Part shown: positions 6,078 to 10,706 of the stretch, piece after piece | Position numbering within the stretch: the first letter of the stretch is position 1 | How the letters are laid out: every line of letters begins with the position of its first letter | Assembly: GCA_026388345.1 (NCBI GenBank) | Contig: JAPLJY010000098.1 | Span: forward strand, 1-10,706 | DNA from: Deltaproteobacteria bacterium | GTDB lineage: Bacteria; Desulfobacterota; Syntrophia; Syntrophales; UBA5619 | Direction: 5' to 3' | DNA length: 10,706 nucleotides | Program-made: the position numbers and the translations under genes | The notes under the pieces: model-generated | What the model saw: the letters and a program-made list of their open reading frames with translations, nothing else | Database searches by the model: none | What the model was told of the DNA's origin: nothing

Positions 6078-8153
6078 ATGAGTAAGCGAACAATTCATAT
6101 AGAAGTACAGCCATTGCAAGTAAGATTGAAAACAACATTCCGTCATGCCGCGGCAACCAGAGATGCCGGAGAGAGCCTCTGGGTCCAGGCAAAAAGAAAC
6201 GGAAACAAAGGGTTTGGTGAGGGTTGTCCGAGAACGTATGTGGCCGGTGATGACCTTGAGTCGAGCGTAAAATGGGTAAAGGATAATTTTTCTACCGGAA
6301 AGGTGGCATTCGAAGCGCTGGACGATCTGAAACAATGGGTCGAGAATAACGGCGCGGTAATCGACAAATACCCATCGGCATGGTGTGCCACAGAAATGGC
6401 GCTGCTCGATCTTTTTTCCCGCGAGAAGGATTGTAGCGTTGAGACGTTGCTTGGACTGGATAGCTACAATCTCTGTGGCCGCTACACTGCCGTTCTGGGG
6501 GACGACAAAAAATGGAAGTATACGACACTGGCGGATCAGTATCTGATTCGTGGACTTACGGATTTTAAAATCAAGTTAAACGGAAAACTCGAACGCGACA
6601 GGGAAAAGCTTTATATTCTTGAAGATTTGTGTACTCAGCATAACATCAAAGACATACGGATTCGTTTTGACGCGAATAATTTATGGAAAGATCGATGCAA
6701 CGAAGCCATTGCATATCTAACGGCGCTGGGTGGGCGGGTATTCGCCATGGAAGAACCCGTGGGATCGCGCAATGTTGGTGACATAAGTAAGATCAGCACG
6801 GCTATGGGGCTGCCCGTAATCCTGGATGAAAGCCTGTGTACGCTGGATGATTTATCACTCTATAGAAATGTGTCCGGGGAATTAATAGCGAATATCAAGA
6901 TATCGCGGGTGGGCGGTATTATACGAGCGTTGCGATTGATTACAGAACTGAAAAAGCTGGGATGGCCGATTATCATCGGCTGCCACACGGGTGAAACCTC
7001 GCTGCTCACAAGGGCCGCGCTTGTAGCCGCGTCCGCCGCCGGAGAGAGTCTCATTGCCCAGGAAGGAGCCTTCGGCGATTACCTCATGGAGCGTGAACCG
7101 GTGGACCCGATGCTGAAATTCGGTCGTGAGGGTCTGCTGAATTTGAGTTTACCCTATCACCTTAAAACGGTGCAGGGGCTTCAGGTTATCCCGGTTGAAA
7201 ACTGGAACACTGGATTTGGAATGCAGGGTCGCATGCCCATCATACCCGATGACGGCTCACCGGAAGTTTTTTTTCTCGAAATGCCTGACAAGTATAAAAT
7301 CCACTACCGCGTCTGGGGTGAACCCGAAGGGGAAGATGTGGTGATGATTTTACACGGCGGGATGAGTCATTCGGGCTGGCAGGCGCCTTTGGCAAATCAG
7401 CTGCTTTCCCTGTCGCCGGACATTACCGTTGTGGCGCCCGACCAGCGGGGCTGTGGTTTAAACGAGAAGCGCGGAGACCTGGGTTCCGTTCAATCCGGCA
7501 TTGAAGATGTGGTCAGGCACATCGAATTTCTGAAAAAATCCTTTAACCGGGTTCATCTCGCGGGCTGGTGCCAGGGGGCACAATACGCTTCTGTTGCCGC
7601 AGCCCGACTGGGGAATACGCTTTCCAGCCTGATCCTGCTGGCCCCGGGCTTTTTCTGGAACGAGCGGTTCATGTCCGTCATAAGCATCGCAGAGAAAATC
7701 GTTTTAAAGATGATTACCGAATTCAAACTGAAACCCGAAGGGAACCACGCCTGCATCCCTATCCCCATGGAGGCGACCGATTTCACCTTGCTCGATGAAT
7801 GGCTTGATTTTATCGAAAGTGATGATCTTAAAACAACCATGATTACCTTAAAATCCATAAACATCATGGATGAGGTTCAGGAGCTTTCCTCGGTTGCAAT
7901 GACTAAGATTAACCTTCCGGTGCTTGCGATTATTGCAAAAGATGATCGGATGGTGGATAATGACAAAGTCACGCAATTTATTAGCCATCTATTTGTCGGT
8001 GAAAATCAGAACCGAATGATCTCACTCAAAAGTGGCCATGCCTTACAGTTTGAAAGGCCAGAGGAAGTGGCTAAAGAAATGATAAAGTTTATTCGGCAAA
8101 TAAATAACAGAGTTAAGACAACATGGAGTTGCCCCGGTTTGGTGGAAGGTTAA
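6078..8153 (+). CDS. Enolase-superfamily (dipeptide epimerase-like) and alpha/beta hydrolase fusion protein; C-terminal end altered by IS insertion
   Basis: The 691-residue product has two catalytic domains. Residues 1-370 are an enolase-superfamily enzyme of the muconate-lactonizing subgroup. The capping-domain motifs FRHAAATR and GFGEGCPRTYVAGD resemble dipeptide epimerases. The catalytic KIK pair is Lys164/Lys166, metal ligands are Asp198, Glu225 and Asp250, and the second catalytic lysine is Lys274 (IKISRVGG). An additional His303 (GCHTGETS) is also visible. Residues about 395-675 are an alpha/beta hydrolase: oxyanion HGG (426-428), nucleophile elbow GWCQG with Cys498 where Ser is usual, acid Asp622 or Asp623, and His654 (KSGHA). 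Residues 683-691 and the stop codon are encoded by the IS3 end, so the native C-terminus is lost. All catalytic residues survive and the protein may still work. The start is supported by AAGGAAG just upstream. The substrate is unknown. Confidence 0.85.
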   Translation: MSKRTIHIEVQPLQVRLKTTFRHAAATRDAGESLWVQAKRNGNKGFGEGCPRTYVAGDDLESSVKWVKDNFSTGKVAFEALDDLKQWVENNGAVIDKYPSAWCATEMALLDLFSREKDCSVETLLGLDSYNLCGRYTAVLGDDKKWKYTTLADQYLIRGLTDFKIKLNGKLERDREKLYILEDLCTQHNIKDIRIRFDANNLWKDRCNEAIAYLTALGGRVFAMEEPVGSRNVGDISKISTAMGLPVILDESLCTLDDLSLYRNVSGELIANIKISRVGGIIRALRLITELKKLGWPIIIGCHTGETSLLTRAALVAASAAGESLIAQEGAFGDYLMEREPVDPMLKFGREGLLNLSLPYHLKTVQGLQVIPVENWNTGFGMQGRMPIIPDDGSPEVFFLEMPDKYKIHYRVWGEPEGEDVVMILHGGMSHSGWQAPLANQLLSLSPDITVVAPDQRGCGLNEKRGDLGSVQSGIEDVVRHIEFLKKSFNRVHLAGWCQGAQYASVAAARLGNTLSSLILLAPGFFWNERFMSVISIAEKIVLKMITEFKLKPEGNHACIPIPMEATDFTLLDEWLDFIESDDLKTTMITLKSINIMDEVQELSSVAMTKINLPVLAIIAKDDRMVDNDKVTQFISHLFVGENQNRMISLKSGHALQFERPEEVAKEMIKFIRQINNRVKTTWSCPGLVEG
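8124..8146 (+). repeat. Left terminal inverted repeat of the IS3-family element
   Basis: This 23-bp end pairs with 9357-9379 in reverse complement with a single mismatch (C at 8132 against the base pairing with T9371). It begins TGGAGTTG. In the plus direction it is translated in frame as the last residues of the upstream fusion protein (WSCPGLVE...), with the stop TAA at 8151-8153 just inside the element. Confidence 0.9.
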
Positions 8154-8165
8154 CGGCTTGGGATT

Positions 8166-9014
8166 TTACTGGTTGATTGCATAGCATTTTTCGTACTCCA
8201 CAGGGGAAAAATAATCAAGCCCGGAGTGACGGCGATGAGGGTTGTACCAGGCTTCGATGAACTCAAAAACGGCCATTCTTGCCTCGGCCTGGGTCTTGAA
8301 CCGGCGTCGGTCGAGGAGTTCGCATTCCAGGGTGGCAAAGAAGCTCTCGCACAGGGCGTTGTCGAAACAATCACCGACGGATCCGGTGGATGGCCGCACC
8401 CCGGCCTCCTTGCACCGTTTTCCGAAGGCGATCGAAGTATATTGGCATCCCTGATCGGAATGGTGAATCACAATGGAAGGGCGACGTTGCCACAGAGCCA
8501 TATTCAATGCGTCCAGAACCAGTTCCGTCCAGAGGTGCGTTTCCATCGCCCACCCCACAATCCGACGGGAAAAGGCATCCAATACAACGGCCAGATAGAG
8601 GAAACCTGCCCATGTCGGGATATAGGTGATGTCGGCCACCCACAATCGGTTGGGTGCTGTGGCGAGGAAGTTCCGCTTTACCAGATCCGGGATCAGCTGT
8701 GCCTCCTTACCGCGAATGGTCGTTCGGATTCCTTTGCGGCGGCTGACTCCCTGCAATCCAGCTGCCCGCATCAGGCGGGCCACCCGTTTCCGACCTATCC
8801 GAAATCCCTCTTGGGTCAACTCAAAATGGATCCGAGGCATCCCGTAGGTCTGGCGGGAACGGCTGTGAATCGCCCGGATCCGCTCCATAAGTGCCGCATC
8901 GGCCATCGCCCGCTCCGAGGGCGGCCGATCCTTCCACGCATGATATCCGCTGGAGGAGACGCCCAGCAGACGGCACATCGTGGACACCGGATAAAAATCC
9001 TGATTCGCCTTCAC
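8166..9014 (-). CDS. IS3-family transposase OrfB (DDE integrase-type catalytic subunit)
   Basis: This 282-residue transposase catalyses cutting and joining of the element ends. An N-terminal helix-turn-helix region (about residues 15-90, including RKRVARLMRAAGL) is followed by a retroviral-integrase-like core. The first catalytic Asp is in WVADITYI, the second in HHSDQGCQY, and the Glu in NALCESFF lies 35 residues after the second Asp: the DD(35)E pattern of IS3. The family C-terminus FIEAWYNPHRRHSGL is present. The start is GTG at 9014, whose GTGA overlaps the orfA stop TGA. The frame continues upstream of the GTG as EVFGLVKANQDF, so a fused OrfAB could also arise by -1 frameshifting in orfA. 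It appears intact and potentially active. Confidence 0.95.
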   Translation of the reverse strand: MKANQDFYPVSTMCRLLGVSSSGYHAWKDRPPSERAMADAALMERIRAIHSRSRQTYGMPRIHFELTQEGFRIGRKRVARLMRAAGLQGVSRRKGIRTTIRGKEAQLIPDLVKRNFLATAPNRLWVADITYIPTWAGFLYLAVVLDAFSRRIVGWAMETHLWTELVLDALNMALWQRRPSIVIHHSDQGCQYTSIAFGKRCKEAGVRPSTGSVGDCFDNALCESFFATLECELLDRRRFKTQAEARMAVFEFIEAWYNPHRRHSGLDYFSPVEYEKCYAINQ

Positions 9015-9325
9015 GAGTCCGAAGACCTCTCGGGGATCGAACCGGTCTCCCGGGCGAACCAGGCGGCTGCCTTTGACAAGATCTCTCGTTCCATGCGCAG
9101 TTGCCGGTTCTCTCGGCGCAGACGCACCAGCTCTTTGCGCTCCGCGGTCGTCAACCCGTCGCTACGCCTCCCTTCATCACGGTCGGCCTGGGCTACCCAG
9201 TTATGGATCGACTGCGCTGTGGGCTCAAACTCTTTAGTCAACGCTTCGGGTTTCCTTCCGGCTCTCACCAACTCGACCATGTGGCGGCGAAACTCAGGGG
9301 AATACGGTGGATGTGATTTTGTCAT
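9011..9325 (-). CDS. IS3-family transposase OrfA (helix-turn-helix, leucine zipper subunit)
   Basis: This 104-residue DNA-binding partner recognises the inverted repeats and oligomerises. It shows a homeodomain-like helix-turn-helix (YSPEFRRHMVELVRAG to QSIHNWVAQADRD) and a leucine-zipper helix (ELVRLRRENRQLRMEREIL), ending in AAAWFARETGS as in this IS3 branch. The start at 9325 is preferred over the longer frame from 9364 because AGGAGG lies 8 nt upstream (9334-9339) and the product then begins MTKSHPPYSPEFRR, the usual beginning. It overlaps orfB by 4 bases. Confidence 0.94.
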   Translation of the reverse strand: MTKSHPPYSPEFRRHMVELVRAGRKPEALTKEFEPTAQSIHNWVAQADRDEGRRSDGLTTAERKELVRLRRENRQLRMEREILSKAAAWFARETGSIPERSSDS

Positions 9326-9356
9326 AATGGACACCTCCTCCTCAAAACATAATGTG

Positions 9357-9379
9357 TCCACCAAACCGGGTCAACTCCA
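9357..9379 (-). repeat. Right terminal inverted repeat of the IS3-family element
   Basis: Reverse complement of the left end at 8124-8146 with one mismatch; it reads TGGAGTTGACCC inward on the minus strand. It lies upstream of orfA. The flank beyond it (from 9380) is non-IS sequence leading into the radical SAM gene. Confidence 0.9.
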
Positions 9380-9394
9380 GACACGGACAGACCT

Positions 9395-9412
9395 GACTCC
9401 GGATACGGAGTC
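9395..9412 (+). other. Perfect 7-bp hairpin in the leader of the radical SAM gene
   Basis: GACTCCG (9395-9401), loop GATA, CGGAGTC (9406-9412). There is no following T run, so it is a poor intrinsic terminator. An alternative pairing of CTGAC (9393-9397) with GTCAG (9418-9422) is possible. It may be an operator or RNA structure, or, if the upstream gene originally extended here, part of a coding region. Confidence 0.4.
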
Positions 9413-9471
9413 GCATTGTCAGATGGAATAGACCGATATCCTGAGTTAGAGATGAGCATAGTAAAAAACTA

Positions 9472-9495
9472 TGCGCCGGCTAAAGCTGGTACGCA
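9472..9495 (+). other. Bulged hairpin upstream of the radical SAM ribosome-binding site
   Basis: TGCG-CCGGC (9472-9480), loop TAAA, GCTGG-TA-CGCA (9485-9495): nine pairs including one G-U, with a two-base bulge. It ends about 22 nt before the AAGGGGA ribosome-binding site of the next gene. A role in transcript stability or translation is possible; the sequence alone does not decide. Confidence 0.35.
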
Positions 9496-9533
9496 GCTTA
9501 CTCTGTTATTTCGAAAAAGGGGAATATAGTCAA

Positions 9534-10586
9534 ATGGATGCAATCATAATAGCTGACAGTGGTTCAGAAAGCGTATCAGCGACAAACCGCCTGAAACTTT
9601 CTGTTGGTGGGCACATCGCAAATATACAAGTAGTCAAAAACTTCATTCATAATAACGGGCGTGTGGTGGCTCCCGTTATTGGAGACGGCGTATCAAGCTG
9701 GGCGTCGTCTCTCAAGCTTAACGGTATTTTTCTTTACAGTTATCTATCTGAACAAGGATTTGATGTTGAGCTGATTGACTGTTATTTTAACGAGAGAGAC
9801 AAATTTATCAAGATGCTTAAACAGTCTCCGAAAGCTATAGTAATTTCGACTGCCTTCATTATGAGTAAAAAGACACTGAAGCACATTGTAAGTGACATCC
9901 GATCTCTTGCCCCGGGCATTTTCATAATAGCTGGGGGGCAATTTGTGCACCTTTCAAAAAGGATCAGAGATAGGTTGGAGTCGGACAACCAGATAATGGC
10001 TATCTACAATAGCGAATACATTTTCCTTGATGAGACAGACGAACCACAGGTGGACCTTTACATAATAAGTGCATGTGGAGAGACGATCCTTTCCGACGCT
10101 TTAAGGATATTGAGAGAAGGTGGAAATCCCGATGGACTTCCGAATACTGCGATATACCGGGGAAAGCGATACTTATTCAGCAGTAGAGTTGAGGATATTT
10201 TAAAGACGGGTGGGGTTACCGTGAACTGGAAGAGTATGCCCGCCGAGTTTTTTAAATCTGGTATCGTTCCAATGCAAGCAAGCTATGGCTGCCCATATGA
10301 CTGCGCTTTCTGCAATTTTATGAAGGATAGGCGACTGATGGGAGTTAAGCCCCTTGATAACCTAATAGAGGAATTAAAGGCGGTCGAACGAAGGGGCGCT
10401 CGGTATGTGTGGTTTGTTGATGACAACTTCAGGTTAGGGAAAAACGATCTTGAAAAGGTTTGCAGGAGATTTCTTACCGAGAGGATTAATGTGAGATGGA
10501 AGAGCTTCATGCGCGTAAGTGCGATGAAAGACTTGGACATGGACCTTCTTAAGGCGGCCGGATGTATTGAGGTCGGTCGTCAATAG
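9534..10586 (+). CDS. B12-binding domain radical SAM protein, 3' end lost to an IS insertion
   Basis: The 350-residue product starts at the ATG at 9534, preceded by AAGGGGA at 10-nt spacing; the open frame from 9471 gives a poor-looking extension without such a site. The N-terminal part (about residues 45-160) has the alternating strand-helix pattern of a cobalamin-binding domain (YLSEQGFDVELIDCYF, KAIVISTAF, GIFIIAGGQF) but no DxHxxG, as in many class B enzymes. The radical SAM cluster motif is C253xxxC257xxC260 (YGCPYDCAFC), followed by RYVWFVDDNF. Such enzymes use cobalamin and S-adenosylmethionine to methylate or rearrange unactivated carbons. The reading frame stops at AGCIEVGRQ, where the family normally continues into a G-x-ES strand of the barrel, and a transposon end begins within a few bases. 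The product is therefore probably non-functional; the intact gene would be clearly longer. Confidence 0.85.
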   Translation: MDAIIIADSGSESVSATNRLKLSVGGHIANIQVVKNFIHNNGRVVAPVIGDGVSSWASSLKLNGIFLYSYLSEQGFDVELIDCYFNERDKFIKMLKQSPKAIVISTAFIMSKKTLKHIVSDIRSLAPGIFIIAGGQFVHLSKRIRDRLESDNQIMAIYNSEYIFLDETDEPQVDLYIISACGETILSDALRILREGGNPDGLPNTAIYRGKRYLFSSRVEDILKTGGVTVNWKSMPAEFFKSGIVPMQASYGCPYDCAFCNFMKDRRLMGVKPLDNLIEELKAVERRGARYVWFVDDNFRLGKNDLEKVCRRFLTERINVRWKSFMRVSAMKDLDMDLLKAAGCIEVGRQ

Positions 10587-10706
10587 TGGACACCAAACCT
10601 TTCATGCTGCCAGTCGTTTTTCATAGAACCATCGTTCAAAAGCGGCAGGAGACAAGAACCTGAGTCTGGCCTGCCTTCTTTGCCGGTTATAGAAAATCTC
10701 GATGTA
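10587..10706 (-). mobile_element. End of a second IS3-family element, running off the window
   Basis: A transposase C-terminus on the minus strand stops at 10602. Between it and the broken radical SAM frame lies TGGACACCAAACC (10587-10599), with the TG tip expected for an IS3 end. The exact boundary is uncertain: the radical SAM reading already departs from its family pattern near 10577, so the element could start a few bases earlier. Its transposase and end differ from those of the complete element at 8124-9379, so this is a separate insertion. Confidence 0.7.
10602..10706 (-). CDS. IS3-family transposase OrfB, C-terminal fragment (gene continues past the window)
   Basis: The last 34 codons and TGA stop of a transposase gene lie on the minus strand. 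The translation contains YIEIFYNRQRRQAR, then FLSPAAFERWFYEKRLAA, which is the typical C-terminal signature of IS3-family OrfB (YIE-FYN-RRH...LSP-FE). The catalytic part is outside the window. It shares only the general pattern with the complete OrfB at 8166-9014, whose end reads FIEAWYNPHRRHSGL...SPVEYEK. Confidence 0.88.
   Translation of the reverse strand, partial: YIEIFYNRQRRQARLRFLSPAAFERWFYEKRLAA

Larger units (their letters stand above)
8124..9379 (-). mobile_element. Complete IS3-family insertion sequence, 1256 bp
   Basis: The element is bounded by 23-bp terminal inverted repeats that match at 22 positions and start with the TG...CA tips normal for IS3. It contains orfA and orfB on the minus strand, both intact, with 42 bp beyond the orfB stop and 54 bp before the orfA start. 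Flanks read AACA on the left (8120-8123) and GACA on the right (9380-9383), a 3-of-4 match rather than a perfect target duplication; a 3-bp duplication does not match (ACA against GAC). It is inserted in the last codons of the enolase-hydrolase gene, against the direction of that operon, and should be polar on the radical SAM gene downstream. Confidence 0.92.

Noticed and set aside
6078..8153. Reading the fusion as a menaquinone MenC-MenH enzyme
   Set aside because: The hydrolase has Cys instead of the Ser of MenH, the enolase motifs look like dipeptide epimerases, and no other men gene is nearby.
8226..9431. 401-codon rightward open frame across the IS3 element
   Set aside because: It is antisense to intact OrfA/OrfB, has no protein motifs and crosses the right inverted repeat. 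Only its last few codons after 9383 are of interest, as a possible lost tail of the fusion gene.
9471..9533. Upstream ATG extension of the radical SAM gene
   Set aside because: There is no Shine-Dalgarno sequence before 9471, the codons fall in a hairpin, and the ATG at 9534 has AAGGGGA at proper spacing.
8124..10706. Composite transposon formed by the two IS3 elements
   Set aside because: The two transposases and terminal sequences differ, so they are separate elements that do not form a matched pair.
1..10706. CRISPR arrays, tRNA or rRNA genes
   Set aside because: No regularly spaced direct repeats and no recognisable tRNA or rRNA sequence were seen on either strand.

Overview
The window reads as a piece of a bacterial chromosome from an anaerobe or microaerophile. 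A rubrerythrin, a second ferritin-like diiron protein and a B12-dependent radical SAM protein all fit that lifestyle. The GC-rich housekeeping-type genes and the tandem PilZ protein suggest a Deltaproteobacteria-like (Syntrophia/Desulfo-type) host, but no marker gene fixes the taxon, so this is a guess.

Left third (1-3470): a 5'-truncated ABC-F ATPase runs rightward into a strong bidirectional terminator at 1409-1444. Facing it is a leftward, probably co-transcribed set: a crotonase-fold enzyme (2649-3458), rubrerythrin (2123-2620) and a ferritin-like protein (1473-1988). All three have clear Shine-Dalgarno sequences. Their joint role is likely peroxide and iron handling plus an acyl-CoA step of unknown substrate.

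Middle (3471-8153): a roughly 460-bp divergent intergenic region carries a near-consensus sigma70 promoter (TTGACA, 17 bp, TATAAG) firing rightward, a weaker leftward promoter and a perfect 7-bp dyad. The rightward promoter leads into two closely spaced genes. The first encodes a 711-aa protein with two PilZ-like domains followed by what look like two GNAT-fold domains. The second encodes a 691-aa fusion of an enolase-superfamily (muconate-lactonizing/dipeptide-epimerase type) domain to an alpha/beta hydrolase with a cysteine in the nucleophile position. This operon is the most unusual content. One reading, which is inference only, is acylation of an amino acid or peptide, epimerisation, then acyl removal or transfer, possibly under cyclic-di-GMP control.

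Right third (8124-10706): a complete 1256-bp IS3-family element with near-identical 23-bp ends sits in the last codons of the fusion gene and supplies its stop codon. After a 154-bp leader with two hairpins, a B12-binding radical SAM gene in the same orientation follows. It is cut off in its catalytic barrel by the end of a second, different IS3-family element that runs off the window. The operon therefore seems to be an AT-richer acquired cluster that has taken two separate IS hits, with at least its radical SAM step probably lost in this strain.
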